Source: Alteromonas sp. IB21 (GTDB lineage: Bacteria; Pseudomonadota; Gammaproteobacteria; Enterobacterales; Alteromonadaceae). Taken from it: a stretch of 64,000 nucleotides of DNA. Of the stretch, positions 9,340-18,666 are shown one piece after another. Each line of letters opens with the position of its first letter. Positions within the stretch are counted from its first letter, which is position 1. The translations under genes and the position numbers were made by a program. The stretch lies in assembly GCF_016405965.1 (NCBI RefSeq), contig NZ_JAEFCD010000006.1:104478-168477 (forward strand). Reading direction: 5' to 3'. Below the pieces are notes generated by a model, which worked only from the letters and a program-made list of their open reading frames with translations, was not told where the DNA came from and did not search any database.

Positions 9340-11259
9340 TTAGGCTTCATCAATGCCGGCTAAAAATTTTTCTACTTCATCTAAGCTTCTTGTACGCTTC
9401 ATATCTGGCAAGCTTCCGACAAAGGTTTTAGCGTACGGTTTTGTGACTAAGCGATTATCACAAATAACCAATACGCCTTTATCTGTAGGGTCTCGAATTA
9501 ATCGTCCTGCACCCTGCTTCAGGGTAATTACAGCCTGTGGGATCTGAATTACACCAAAAGGATTGGCCCCACGTTTTTTCACATCCTCCATGCGCGCTTG
9601 CAGTAGCGGGTCATCGGGCGAAGCGAAAGGCAGCTTGTCAATCATAACGCAGACAAGGTCGTTTCCTCTCACATCGACCCCTTCCCAAAATGCCCCCGTC
9701 CCCATAAGCACCGCTTTTTCATCGGCTAAATACGCATCGAGCAATGCTTGTTTGGTTGTTGTCCCCTGCACGAGCAATGGATTATCTATCTCATCTTCTA
9801 GCTTTTGGGCTATTTCTCTTAGCATGGCGTGACTGGTGAATAATAAAAAGCACCGCCCTCGGCTTGCTTTGATTAAACGTTTAGCCGTTTCCAGCAAGGT
9901 CTCACGCATGGCATAGCTATTGGGCTCGGGCAAATAACGTGGAACACACAGCATGGCCTGTTCGGGATAGTTAAACGGGCTATCTAAACCTAATGTTTCT
10001 GCATCTTCCAGCCCCATTCGTCGCTGAAAGTGTTCAAATCCGCCGTTAACCATTAACGTTGCTGAGGTAAAAATCCATCCGCGAGGCGGTGATGATACGA
10101 ATCGCCTGAATTTCGCAGCAATAGATAACGGCGTCAGATGCATGATCAAATGACGTTGGGTCGTTTCATACCACAAGCTGACATTTTCTTGCTTATTATC
10201 GCTGAGAGCGTCAAGTTGCTCTCTTGCCGCCACTACTCGCTCATACATATTATCTAAGTCTTTATCCCGACCAATATGCAGTTTACACACCTCGTGCAAA
10301 ACACCGAGGGCTTCAGCAAGCTTGCCCACCTGCATGCGCACATCGTCACGGTCTAATGCCTCTGCCCAGTTTCCTCGCTCTGCGGTATCAGGGAACAGAA
10401 GGCGTAAATCAGATGCGATCATTCTGCACTTGTCGGCCGCTTTATCTAGCTGCCCCGCATCTTTTAACACTGTTCTAAATAGTAGGGTTATATCTTTAGC
10501 TATGTCGTGAATCTGTCGCGTCGAGAGCGACTCGCCGAAATAATCACTGGCAATATCAGGAATCTGATGAGCCTCATCAAAGATAATTGCATCGGCTTCA
10601 GGAATAAGTTCGCCAAACCCCGTATCTTTAAGCGCCATATCGGCAAAAAACAGGTGGTGATTCACCACGATAATATCGGCATCTAATGCCTTTCTACGTG
10701 CTTTAACTAAGTAGCAATCTTCATAGTCTGGACAATCACGCCCCAAGCAGTTATCTACCGTAGAGGTCACTAATGGCAGCACGCGCGCATCCTCTGGAAG
10801 CGTCTTCAACTCGCCCATGTCACCCGTTTTCGTTGTAGTCGACCAACGCTTCACTTCTGATAGCTGCCCTAATACCTCTTTTTCAACCAGCGTTGAATTG
10901 CCGCCGTGTTGAGCAAGACGGTGAAGGCAGAGGTAGTTTGACCGCCCTTTCAACAGCGCGGTTTTGCGCTTACTGTTAAGGGCTTTCTTTACAAGCGGTA
11001 AATCACGGTGAAACAACTGCTCTTGTAGGTTTTTCGTTCCGGTAGAAACAATAGCTTTTCCATTGCTCAATAACGCAGGAGCAAGGTACGCAAAAGTTTT
11101 CCCCGTACCTGTACCCGCTTCTACAATTAAACTGCCCGTGGTATCTATTGCGCGCTTAACCGCCTTAGCCATTTCTGTTTGCGCCTCTCGAGGCACAAAC
11201 CCTTTGATGGTGCTAGCAAGAAGACCATCTGAAGAAAATACGTTATTTATTGTTGGCAT
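9340..11259 (-). CDS. yoaA: ATP-dependent DNA helicase, YoaA/DinG-type (XPD-like, Fe-S)
   Basis: A 639-residue superfamily-2 helicase. Walker A EAGTGTGKT is at 47-55 and the Walker B box DEAH at 228-231. Four cysteines at 111, 171, 176 and 182 match the Fe-S cluster of XPD/DinG helicases. C-terminal motifs include GTGAFWEGVDVRG and QGAGRLIRD. Length and position beside tsaB fit YoaA, which in E. coli works with the clamp-loader subunit HolC in repair of stalled forks; DinG itself is longer. Assignment between the two paralogues rests mainly on synteny. Confidence 0.9.
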   Translation of the reverse strand: MPTINNVFSSDGLLASTIKGFVPREAQTEMAKAVKRAIDTTGSLIVEAGTGTGKTFAYLAPALLSNGKAIVSTGTKNLQEQLFHRDLPLVKKALNSKRKTALLKGRSNYLCLHRLAQHGGNSTLVEKEVLGQLSEVKRWSTTTKTGDMGELKTLPEDARVLPLVTSTVDNCLGRDCPDYEDCYLVKARRKALDADIIVVNHHLFFADMALKDTGFGELIPEADAIIFDEAHQIPDIASDYFGESLSTRQIHDIAKDITLLFRTVLKDAGQLDKAADKCRMIASDLRLLFPDTAERGNWAEALDRDDVRMQVGKLAEALGVLHEVCKLHIGRDKDLDNMYERVVAAREQLDALSDNKQENVSLWYETTQRHLIMHLTPLSIAAKFRRFVSSPPRGWIFTSATLMVNGGFEHFQRRMGLEDAETLGLDSPFNYPEQAMLCVPRYLPEPNSYAMRETLLETAKRLIKASRGRCFLLFTSHAMLREIAQKLEDEIDNPLLVQGTTTKQALLDAYLADEKAVLMGTGAFWEGVDVRGNDLVCVMIDKLPFASPDDPLLQARMEDVKKRGANPFGVIQIPQAVITLKQGAGRLIRDPTDKGVLVICDNRLVTKPYAKTFVGSLPDMKRTRSLDEVEKFLAGIDEA

Positions 11260-11471
11260 GGTGTAGGCGCTGTCATTACTTTTCTACTCTCGGCCGCGCA
11301 TTATGCCAAAAAGCCTATTGAATGCCCATTAAAGCTTTACACATTTAAATAGCGATTATTTGATGAAAAGATTTTGTCTTCTGGAGCAAAAAATTTAGCT
11401 TTTTTAACCTTAAAAGTGAGCGCAATATCCAGCTCGTAAGTGTTTACACTCAACTATTTTACGAGGTAATT

Positions 11472-11696
11472 ATGAAGGGTTTAGTCTTAATAGGTTTAAC
11501 GGCAATGGCGTTTTCTTTAACAGCACTGGCATCAGAAACGGCACCTGCGGAGCTTGTTGAAGAACTGACGCAATTCTGTCAGGAAGTGGCGGAAGAAGAA
11601 GGAACAAAAGGCAAGTCAGAAGACGAATTCGTTCTTGAATGTGTTAATGATGAATTAGAAGCAGAAGGCTATGCTAAAGTTTCGTCTTTAGATTAA
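11472..11696 (+). CDS. Small secreted acidic protein
   Basis: 74 residues: signal peptide MKGLVLIGLTAMAFSLTALA followed by a strongly acidic mature part of about 54 residues with two cysteines (FCQEVAEEEG and LECVNDELE) that could form a disulfide. The Cys-x(n)-Cys pattern in a helical acidic peptide is common among small periplasmic proteins of Alteromonadales, but no family is recognised. ATG is preceded by ACGAGGTAATT, a fair ribosome-binding site. It stands alone with its own terminator. Confidence 0.75.
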   Translation: MKGLVLIGLTAMAFSLTALASETAPAELVEELTQFCQEVAEEEGTKGKSEDEFVLECVNDELEAEGYAKVSSLD

Positions 11697-11725
11697 TCTA
11701 GCTAAACTTCACACTGTTACTTAGT

Positions 11726-11760
11726 GGCCTTGATTTAGATATCGAGGCCTTTGTGTTTTT
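11726..11760 (+). terminator. Terminator of the small acidic protein gene
   Basis: GGCCTTGAT/ATCGAGGCC stem (one G-T pair) at 11726-11734 and 11741-11749, followed by TTTGTGTTTTT. Confidence 0.85.
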
Positions 11761-11783
11761 GCTTTAGCGCTTTGTCCCCTGCC

Positions 11784-12116
11784 TTATCGCTCGAAAAACG
11801 CGTCAACCAAATCAGCAAGCTCTTCATCCAGCGCTTCTTCAAACACGTCTATATCTATATCGAAACGTGTCATGTATTTAGCTGCATTATCGCGAGACAA
11901 AGTCCCGTTTTTTATCTCAAACGCTAACTCGGGCAAGGATTTGTCATAGCGAGGTTTAATCGCCCATCGCAAACAATGGCTATGCCTGTCTTTAAGCTTT
12001 TGTTTAGCAAAAACACAGAATTCCTCGACGTAATCAGCGCCCTGCGGCCCTAGACACCCCGGCTCAATTCGATACATAACCAGCAATTTTTTATAAAGGG
12101 GCAGTCGAGTTTCCAT
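11784..12116 (-). CDS. Hypothetical protein, 110 residues
   Basis: A soluble, largely helical protein with no signal peptide. Distinct segments are YRIEPGCLGPQGADYVEEFC, RHSHCLRWAIKPRYDKSLPE and an acidic C terminus ALDEELADLVDAFFER. Three cysteines and the CLGPQG turn suggest a structured domain. No family recognised. It is a lone gene converging on the preceding plus-strand unit, and codon use looks like its neighbours. Confidence 0.6.
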   Translation of the reverse strand: METRLPLYKKLLVMYRIEPGCLGPQGADYVEEFCVFAKQKLKDRHSHCLRWAIKPRYDKSLPELAFEIKNGTLSRDNAAKYMTRFDIDIDVFEEALDEELADLVDAFFER

Positions 12117-12320
12117 TACACATTCGCATGACTTAAAGATTTGATTATCGGAAATGTTCGCGCAATTAGCCAGTAAAGCGTCACAGCGATTGCAAAATTG
12201 CTTGCGTTCCCTACTTTAAACTCGACAAAATAAGGTTGCTTCACTCTGTTAAGACTTTCAGCATTTGGCGCGGTAAATTGCACCGCTCACAAAGTAAGTA
12301 TGCCTAGCCCTAACAAAAAT

Positions 12321-13250
12321 TTACTCCGCTAATTCGGGATCTTTTATAAATAAAATATCCATGATGATAGACGGATCCCACTCTCGCATCTCGGCTTCGC
12401 ATTTGAGCCTGATTTCGTCTAAATCACTTATAGTCGCGATAGAAAATGCATCATCCACAATGATATGAACTAACAAATACATATCTCTCCCGCGCTTACT
12501 TATGCGAACTTCAACATGCTCGTAAGGGACGTCAGCCAACGTCTTTTTAAACTTTTTCTCAATTACAGCCGAGATAGCTTCGGGCGGCGCTTTATTTATT
12601 ACCTCATTAAGGCTTTCCCGCAAAATTTTAAATGGCACGGGCAACATCGCTGAGCCAAGAACGATGAGGAGTACCGGGTCGACGTAGGGCGCAAGCATAC
12701 TATATTGCGTCCCCTCAAGAACGTACGCCAAAATGAAAGCGAGGAGTATGGATGCGCTTAACACTCCATCGATCATCCATGTATGCGAATCTACCCTGAC
12801 TAAGTCTGACAGTAAGTGTTTCCCTTTAATACGCATGTAAAAGGAAATGCCAAAGCAGCCTGTGGTTGCTACCACACCGTAAAACATACCAATGTCATAG
12901 GCGGAAGGGTTGCCACCTGCGATAACACTTTGAATAGAGCTCGCTACGGCATACATGCAAGTAACTATAATTATCAGCGACTTGAACATGTTCAAAGTAG
13001 GTTCAATTGCGGTGTAGCCAAAATGAAAGCGGTCATCGTCTGGGCGCTGAACTAGACTCGCCACTTTAAGCGTTAACGTTGACATAACAAATGCAATTAA
13101 GGAGTACGCCGCATCGAATAAAATTGCGCCTGAGTGAGTTGCAATAGCGAAACCGAGCGCAACAAAAACAAAAGCGCCGGCGATGTAAAAGGAAAGCGTG
13201 AGCAACCGCTTTTCTTCAGAGTGATGGAAACCAATGTCCATGAAAGTCAC
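12321..13250 (-). CDS. Cation diffusion facilitator (CDF) family transporter
   Basis: A 309-residue inner-membrane antiporter of the CDF/ZitB-FieF class, exporting divalent metal (Zn, Fe, Mn, Co or Cd) against protons. Five to six transmembrane helices lie between about 18 and 205, including FDAAYSLIAFVMS with the Asp of the helix-2 metal site and VDSHTWMIDGVLSASIL with the helix-5 site HxxxD. The DDRFHFGYTAIEP loop is typical. A cytoplasmic domain follows from about 215 (VPYEHVEVRISKRGRDMYLLVHI). Metal specificity cannot be read from sequence alone. Confidence 0.88.
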   Translation of the reverse strand: MTFMDIGFHHSEEKRLLTLSFYIAGAFVFVALGFAIATHSGAILFDAAYSLIAFVMSTLTLKVASLVQRPDDDRFHFGYTAIEPTLNMFKSLIIIVTCMYAVASSIQSVIAGGNPSAYDIGMFYGVVATTGCFGISFYMRIKGKHLLSDLVRVDSHTWMIDGVLSASILLAFILAYVLEGTQYSMLAPYVDPVLLIVLGSAMLPVPFKILRESLNEVINKAPPEAISAVIEKKFKKTLADVPYEHVEVRISKRGRDMYLLVHIIVDDAFSIATISDLDEIRLKCEAEMREWDPSIIMDILFIKDPELAE

Positions 13251-13403
13251 TACAAAATTAGGGTGCGCGGATTCTACTCTGATATTTTAAAAAAAATAGG
13301 GGTCCAATGAAAAATACCGCTATTTTTTTAACCAATTCGGTGGTACAAGTCGGCTACGTTTTTTCCACGTAACGCGATCCGTTTTTGGCACTCTTTTTAA
13401 ACT

Positions 13404-14462
13404 ATGACAATCAGTACCCATCCTTCTATTAAAAGTTATTTTGATGCTGACGAAAGCCGTAAAGAAGTCCAGCAAGCTTTCTCTCGCGGAGTTACATATG
13501 CGGGCCATTCATTAATGGTGCCCGAGAAGTTTAGCTACCAAGTATTGCCCCATTTTAACGACCGTTATGCCCTGTTTAATCAGGGCGAGAGCTATGAACT
13601 TATATCTAACGTTTGTTTACACCGACAGGCCAAACTGCTTGAAGGAAGTGGACGAACCCGAAATATCGTATGCAAATTGCACTGTTGGGGTTATGACAAC
13701 ACAGGGCTGTTAAAAGGCACGCCTCACTTTAAGGATGCTCCTAATGGACAGTTAAAAAAAGAATCACTAACAACATGGAACGGCCTGTTGTTTCGCGGCC
13801 GTGCTCCTCAACTAGATCTGACTTCACTCGGACTAGACGAGTACCTAGACTTTACTGGTTATTTCTATGCAGGCTCTGAAACAGCTGAATACAAATTCAA
13901 TTGGAAGACCTTTGTAGAAATATACCTTGAAAATTATCATGTTTATTCAATGCACCCTGGGCTACGCCAATTTGTAAAAGCAGATGACTTAGAATGGTCG
14001 TTTGGTGAGGACTTCTCAATACAAAAAGTAGGGCTGGGTCGCGAGCTTACGAAACGTACTACCGATAATTATCGCGAATTCCAAGATGCTCTTTTGAGCC
14101 GCTATGGTCAGGCGCTTCCGAAGTATGGCGCAATTTGGTGCTTTTTATATCCTAATATCATGATTGAATGGTACCCAGATATTATTGTAGTCAGCACCAT
14201 CTATCCCAAGGGCGCAGATGCTTGTATAAACCACGTAGAGTTTTATTACCCCAAAGCACTGCATGAATCCATGCCACACTACTTTATTGCAGAAAAGCGC
14301 GCTTACATGGAAACAGCAGAAGAAGACGAGGAAGCCTGCCTTTTGTTAGAAAAAGGACGGCGGGCATTGTTTTCTACAGGTGAGGAAGAACACGGCCCTA
14401 TTGAGCCTTTCTTAGAAGCTGGGGTAGCGCACTTCTACGACTGGTTGGCCCGCACTGAGTAA
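13404..14462 (+). CDS. Rieske non-heme iron oxygenase, alpha subunit
   Basis: A 352-residue aromatic-ring-hydroxylating-type oxygenase. The Rieske 2Fe-2S ligands are C71-x-H73 and C90-x2-H93. The mononuclear iron ligands H179 and H184 lie in ENYHVYSMHPG, preceded by the usual NWKTFVE. Such enzymes hydroxylate or demethylate aromatic, quaternary-amine or sterol substrates and need a reductase. None is adjacent: the gene stands alone between the divergent CDF gene and the EF-hand gene. Substrate unknown. Confidence 0.88.
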   Translation: MTISTHPSIKSYFDADESRKEVQQAFSRGVTYAGHSLMVPEKFSYQVLPHFNDRYALFNQGESYELISNVCLHRQAKLLEGSGRTRNIVCKLHCWGYDNTGLLKGTPHFKDAPNGQLKKESLTTWNGLLFRGRAPQLDLTSLGLDEYLDFTGYFYAGSETAEYKFNWKTFVEIYLENYHVYSMHPGLRQFVKADDLEWSFGEDFSIQKVGLGRELTKRTTDNYREFQDALLSRYGQALPKYGAIWCFLYPNIMIEWYPDIIVVSTIYPKGADACINHVEFYYPKALHESMPHYFIAEKRAYMETAEEDEEACLLLEKGRRALFSTGEEEHGPIEPFLEAGVAHFYDWLARTE

Positions 14463-14703
14463 TAGTCAGGGTAATTGAGGATGAGTTGAACAAGGTTGTT
14501 CACTTTTTGTTAACGATATCGAGTAACTTTTTCAGAAATCCCTATATTTATCACAATAACCGCAAGCGCTAAGACGACACCAAAAAACATATCCACATGA
14601 ATTACATATGATTTTCGAGAATGGCATGTACTGTGAATCACTCATATAGAATTCTCTCCTCCGTTTTAGAGCAGTATGGAGGCCATAAACCAAGGAGTAA
14701 GAT

Positions 14704-15348
14704 ATGAAAAAGTTAACAATTGCAACGCTTATCAGTGCAGCGCTTTCTACTACAGCATTTGCTGGTGATGAAGTAGAAAAAATCGAAACAACATTCGCGA
14801 ATCTGGATAAAGATGGCAGTGGGTATGTTTCGCAAGAAGAAGCTAAAGATAGCGATATTTTGCCGCACTTTACGCGAATTGATAAGAATGCAGACGCGCA
14901 ACTTTCAATGAAGGAATTTAACGCCCATATCGAGAGATATCCTCTGCATTTCGACGGTGATGTGGTTTCTTCAGCACGTTCGGAACAAGAAAGCATCCAT
15001 GAAGAAGGAACAATGGAAACTTATGTAGCGGTTGATAGTGAAATTGAGAAACAAGTGAGCTCGGTGCAGGACAAGAAAATGACGCATGAACTGCAGGCTA
15101 CCACTGAGCCAGAAGTAAATGAGAAAGTCATTGAAAAGGAAATTGATGTAAAGGCAGAACAGACAGTGGTTGCCGAGAGTAAATTCGAAATGATGGACTC
15201 AAATAACGACGGTGAACTTACCAAAGCTGAAGCGTCGCGAAGTGGCGTAACCCGTGACTTTGATGACATTGATGCTAACGGTGATGAACTCATCACGCGT
15301 ATAGAATATACTCAATATCAAAGCATGAAAAATGATTCTGAAGAGTAA
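14704..15348 (+). CDS. Periplasmic EF-hand calcium-binding protein
   Basis: 214 residues with a signal peptide ending TAFA (about residue 20). Four EF-hand loops occur in two pairs: 35-46 (DKDGSGYVSQEE), 60-71 (DKNADAQLSMKE), 165-176 (DSNNDGELTKAE) and 190-201 (DANGDELITRIE). Loop 2 has Ala at position 5 and Gln at position 7, so it may bind calcium weakly. The pairs are joined by a Glu/Lys/Val-rich linker (about 95-160) that looks flexible or coiled. The ATG has a strong CAAGGAG site eight bases upstream. Role unknown; possibly calcium buffering or envelope sensing. Confidence 0.85.
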   Translation: MKKLTIATLISAALSTTAFAGDEVEKIETTFANLDKDGSGYVSQEEAKDSDILPHFTRIDKNADAQLSMKEFNAHIERYPLHFDGDVVSSARSEQESIHEEGTMETYVAVDSEIEKQVSSVQDKKMTHELQATTEPEVNEKVIEKEIDVKAEQTVVAESKFEMMDSNNDGELTKAEASRSGVTRDFDDIDANGDELITRIEYTQYQSMKNDSEE

Positions 15349-15359
15349 TTCTAATAGGT

Positions 15360-15386
15360 AAAAAAGCCGCATCTGCGGCTTTTTTC
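15360..15386 (+). terminator. Terminator of the EF-hand gene
   Basis: AAAAAGCCGC/GCGGCTTTTTT hairpin with an ATCT loop, 12 bases past the stop codon. The A-run on the left makes it potentially bidirectional. Confidence 0.9.
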
Positions 15387-15496
15387 ACTTACAAGACCTG
15401 TTACCTGAAGTGAGTATTCGAACCCGTGAGTGAATATCACAGCATTGGCAGCAAGCGGATTACTGCGCTTCACCGTGAATTTTTAAGGAATCAATC

Positions 15497-16108
15497 ATGT
15501 TAACTTCTACAAGCATAAAAAGCTTACTGGCATTTAAAACCCTAACGAAAATAAACAGGAGACGGGATACATCGACTTCTAGTAAAGGAAGCTTAATTAC
15601 TTCCGATACACTTAGCAAAGCGACTACTCCACCTTCCGTCGCGGCAATTACTGGCGCGGCTTATACGCTTTCAACATTTTCAAACACCCCTAAACTACAG
15701 CGGTTTCTTCTTAAGTCCACGTTATCAGCGTCAGTTGCAGGCTTATTGAATGCGGGCCTTAAACGACTAATTGGTCGGAAGCGCCCCCGGGCAGAATCAG
15801 GGCCGGCATTTAAGGGGCCAGCGTTGAAAGACGAATACAACGCCATGCCGTCGGGCCACGCCAGTGCAATAGCGGCTGTGGCAGGCTCTATACCCCGATC
15901 TTCAGGCCCTTTGCTATTAGCATCTGCGGCTGGGCTTGCAGCTACCGCAATAATTGGAAAGTCTAGAACTAAGCGAGATGCCCACCACCTCTCCGATGTG
16001 CTAGTGGGTAGCTGTTTGGGGTTTGGTGTTGCCTATGCGGTTTCTAAGTTAGAAAAACCCGTAATTTCTGAAACTAAGCAGATAGTTAAAAATCGCCCCC
16101 ACATTTAA
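15497..16108 (+). CDS. Phosphatase PAP2 family protein
   Basis: 203 residues with the lipid-phosphatase signature in order: KRLIGRKRPRAESG (KX6RP), AMPSGHASA (PSGH) and KRDAHHLSDVLVG (X-H-x3-D). The N-terminal 60 residues are Ser/Thr/Lys-rich without a clear signal, and hydrophobic segments are weaker than in classic membrane PAP2 enzymes. It likely dephosphorylates a lipid or prenyl phosphate at the membrane. Single-gene unit. Confidence 0.85.
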   Translation: MLTSTSIKSLLAFKTLTKINRRRDTSTSSKGSLITSDTLSKATTPPSVAAITGAAYTLSTFSNTPKLQRFLLKSTLSASVAGLLNAGLKRLIGRKRPRAESGPAFKGPALKDEYNAMPSGHASAIAAVAGSIPRSSGPLLLASAAGLAATAIIGKSRTKRDAHHLSDVLVGSCLGFGVAYAVSKLEKPVISETKQIVKNRPHI

Positions 16109-16140
16109 AAACGTTACACAGGGCAAACGTTCAATTTTGA

Positions 16141-16166
16141 GGGCTAACATGTCGTTAGCCCCTTCT
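16141..16166 (+). terminator. Possible terminator after PAP2 gene
   Basis: GGGCTAAC/GTTAGCCC stem at 16141-16148 and 16154-16161 with a five-base loop, followed only by CTTCT. The stem is perfect but the T-run is poor. Confidence 0.5.
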
Positions 16167-16358
16167 ATTCGTTTAAACCTGCGTGCCTCACCCCAGCGGT
16201 AAAAAAGTCAAATTCGATCCATTTTCCTTATACCCACAGGGCATTACGTGAGTTGTAAAATAGCACTTGAAAGATACGAGTTCATGCGTCAATACTTAGC
16301 TAGCGCAGAGTTTGGCATGCGAGACTTGCCCTTATTTCCGTCTGATACAGGAAACGTT

Positions 16359-16760
16359 ATGACTAATTATGTTGGTTCTTGCCTATGTGGTGCAGTAACT
16401 TTTGAGATTGAAGCTGAATTCGAGAGTTTCTATTTGTGTCACTGTAAGCATTGTCAAAAAGACACAGGTTCCGCTTTTGCTGCTAACCTTTTTTCTCAGA
16501 CGGGCAAGCTAACCTGGTGTTCAGGTGAAGATAACATCTCGTCTTTCACACTTGCCGGAAGCCAACACCAAAAAAGCTTCTGTCAGGATTGCGGGACGGC
16601 GCTGCCAAACAATCCCCCCTCAGGAATGCTAGTTGTACCGGCAGGGTGCCTGGACACTGATGTAGCAGTAATACCTACTGCTCATATTTTTGTGGCCAGT
16701 AGAGCTTCGTGGGAGAGTAATTTAGTAACCATAAGAAAACTTAAAGGTTTGCCTGAGTAG
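16359..16760 (+). CDS. GFA family protein (glutathione-dependent formaldehyde-activating-like)
   Basis: A 133-residue zinc-binding Mss4-like protein. Cysteines occur in the GFA order: SCLCGAVTF (C8, C10), YLCHCKHCQK (C27, C29, C32) and FCQDCGTALP. Family members include formaldehyde-activating and other glutathione-linked enzymes, but most are uncharacterised. An open frame extends upstream to 16248, but family alignment starts at MTNYVGSCLCG and this ATG has AGGAAA five bases ahead, so 16359 is preferred. Confidence 0.82.
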   Translation: MTNYVGSCLCGAVTFEIEAEFESFYLCHCKHCQKDTGSAFAANLFSQTGKLTWCSGEDNISSFTLAGSQHQKSFCQDCGTALPNNPPSGMLVVPAGCLDTDVAVIPTAHIFVASRASWESNLVTIRKLKGLPE

Positions 16761-16836
16761 CAAAGCATGTTTGAAAATAAATTTTTCCCTAGAATACTAA
16801 GTTACGTTCTGCCCCGCCGTTTTATTAATCTTAATT

Positions 16837-17058
16837 TTAATCGCTTACCGGAACAGACTCTATAATGCCCACCATTTCAGCATTCCCGCTCAGTCTTGCA
16901 AGATCAATTAGGTAATCTTTTTCAAGCTTATCAAGCGCTTTTCCCTCTAATCGCGCCTTTACTTCCTCAGTATCACCATTGGCGATCGAGGTTTTAACGG
17001 CAGCAAAATTACCCAAAGAGCGATCGGTTGTTTTTTCATTTGATTCTTTAGAAGCCAT
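16837..17058 (-). CDS. Small hypothetical protein, 73 residues
   Basis: A soluble charged protein: a disordered Lys/Glu/Thr-rich start (MASKESNEKTTDRSLG) followed by two predicted helices (NFAAVKTSIANGDTEEVKAR and LDKLEKDYLIDLARLSGNAE). The helix-turn-helix shape resembles a degenerate ankyrin repeat. TAAGGACACC gives a good ribosome-binding site. Not recognised as a named family. Confidence 0.6.
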   Translation of the reverse strand: MASKESNEKTTDRSLGNFAAVKTSIANGDTEEVKARLEGKALDKLEKDYLIDLARLSGNAEMVGIIESVPVSD

Positions 17059-17259
17059 ACGGTGTCCTTAGTATGTGTTCGGGCGTAAGATAGCATGAAG
17101 AACTTTCATCTACGTTTTGTAGTTGAGCAAGACTCATATCGATCAGTGTATTTCGATTAATGCTGTCTTCATTTGAATGATTCAAAGCGCTAAAAGACGT
17201 CACCAACACCACGTTCATCTCCTACCACCTAAACCGTAGCCGATAGATAGCCAGCCCTA

Positions 17260-18564
17260 TTAGGCCACCCAAATTTGAAATTCCCATGGCCCAAGCTTGG
17301 TAGATGAGTCAACATTAAAAATGATACGTTCACCAGATTCCCAATGTGCATACTCACCTTCAAACAAAGGTTCTGCGAACATAACGTCTACTTGCTCGCG
17401 AGAAAAATTGATGATTACAAACACTTTTTCGTCTTCGTTATGGCGTACAAAGCTAAACACTTTACCCATATTGGAGTTTGGAACTTGAATCATTCTTTTT
17501 CCAAACTCTCCGTTCCCTAATACCGCTTTAGATTTTTTAAGCGCTATCAGTTTGCGGTACAACGCTCCGATCTCATGCTCTTGCCAATCGATTGGGTCTC
17601 GCTCAAAAAAGGCTAGCCGCTTCGTTTCACCCGCTTCCTGCCCGTTGTGTATCAAAGGCATGCCCTCGCCTACTACAGACAGGGCAATACATGCCTCGAG
17701 CGCATCACCGAACTGCTCACGGTGTGTGCCATCCCACGCGTTTTTATCGTGATTGCTAACAAACGTCATTCTATAAGCGGAATGCGGCCAGCTTCTCTCG
17801 TTCCACGAATAGTACTTACGCAGCCTATCAAGTGAGCATCGACCATGCGCCAGTTCATGAAGCGTTTCGTTCCAACTCCACGCATACGTCATATTGAAGG
17901 CATTTTCATGTAAATCGCGATTTTCCCATTCAGCCAACATAAATAAAGGTTTAATGGCTTTTAATTCCCTTACCGCTTGCTGCCAAAAATCATTGGGCAC
18001 ATAGCCCGCGACGTCACAACGAAAGCCGTCAATATCAAAGGTCTCGACCCAGTAGCATAGGGCCTCAATCATGTATTTTCGTAAACCGACTTGCTCATAA
18101 TCAAACTCAATAATGTCACTCCAATCCCACCAGGGAGAAGGACGGAAGTCTCCTTTATAATCTCTGGCGTACCATTGTGGGTACTTTTCAACCAACGAAT
18201 TATCCCACGCGCTGTGATTTGGCACCCAGTCGATAATTATCTTTAACGACAATCGATGTGCTTCATCTACCAGTGCTTTAAAATCCTCTTGGGTTCCGAA
18301 TTCTGGATTTACTGCTAAATAGTCTTTGACCGCATAGGGGCTTCCCAGCTCTCCTTTGCGATTTTTTTCACCAATAGGATGTATAGGCATTAACCAGACA
18401 ATATCTGCACCAAGAGACTTTATGTGAGCTAGCCCTTCTTTTACCCCTTCGAAATTTCCTTTTTTCGAAAACTGCCGCGTATTCACTTGATAGATGACAG
18501 CATGAGAAGACCATTGTGGCTGCAAAACGTTGTAGCGTTGCTGAGGTTCAGGATTGATATCCAT
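17260..18564 (-). CDS. GH13 alpha-amylase family glycoside hydrolase
   Basis: A 434-residue cytoplasmic (no signal peptide) member of the alpha-amylase clan acting on alpha-glucans or oligosaccharides. The conserved regions are DWVPNHS (112-118), FRCDVA with nucleophile D184, AEWEN with acid E212, and SNHDKN with D273. The (beta/alpha)8 barrel begins at VIYQVNTRQFS and the C-terminal beta domain covers about 355-434. The A-E-W-E form of region III is less common and could shift specificity. It is a lone gene with no maltose transport or regulator alongside. Confidence 0.88.
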   Translation of the reverse strand: MDINPEPQQRYNVLQPQWSSHAVIYQVNTRQFSKKGNFEGVKEGLAHIKSLGADIVWLMPIHPIGEKNRKGELGSPYAVKDYLAVNPEFGTQEDFKALVDEAHRLSLKIIIDWVPNHSAWDNSLVEKYPQWYARDYKGDFRPSPWWDWSDIIEFDYEQVGLRKYMIEALCYWVETFDIDGFRCDVAGYVPNDFWQQAVRELKAIKPLFMLAEWENRDLHENAFNMTYAWSWNETLHELAHGRCSLDRLRKYYSWNERSWPHSAYRMTFVSNHDKNAWDGTHREQFGDALEACIALSVVGEGMPLIHNGQEAGETKRLAFFERDPIDWQEHEIGALYRKLIALKKSKAVLGNGEFGKRMIQVPNSNMGKVFSFVRHNEDEKVFVIINFSREQVDVMFAEPLFEGEYAHWESGERIIFNVDSSTKLGPWEFQIWVA

Positions 18565-18666
18565 ATTATCTTTCCTTATTCATACTAAATGAATGACTGA
18601 GTGTGCGCCTGGAACAATTGTTAGTTTTTAACCTGTCGGTCATTTAAATACAATTGATTGAACGGC

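Noticed and set aside
16248..16358. N-terminal extension of the GFA gene
   Set aside because: Residues before MTNYVGSCLCG do not fit the family and the internal ATG has the better ribosome site.
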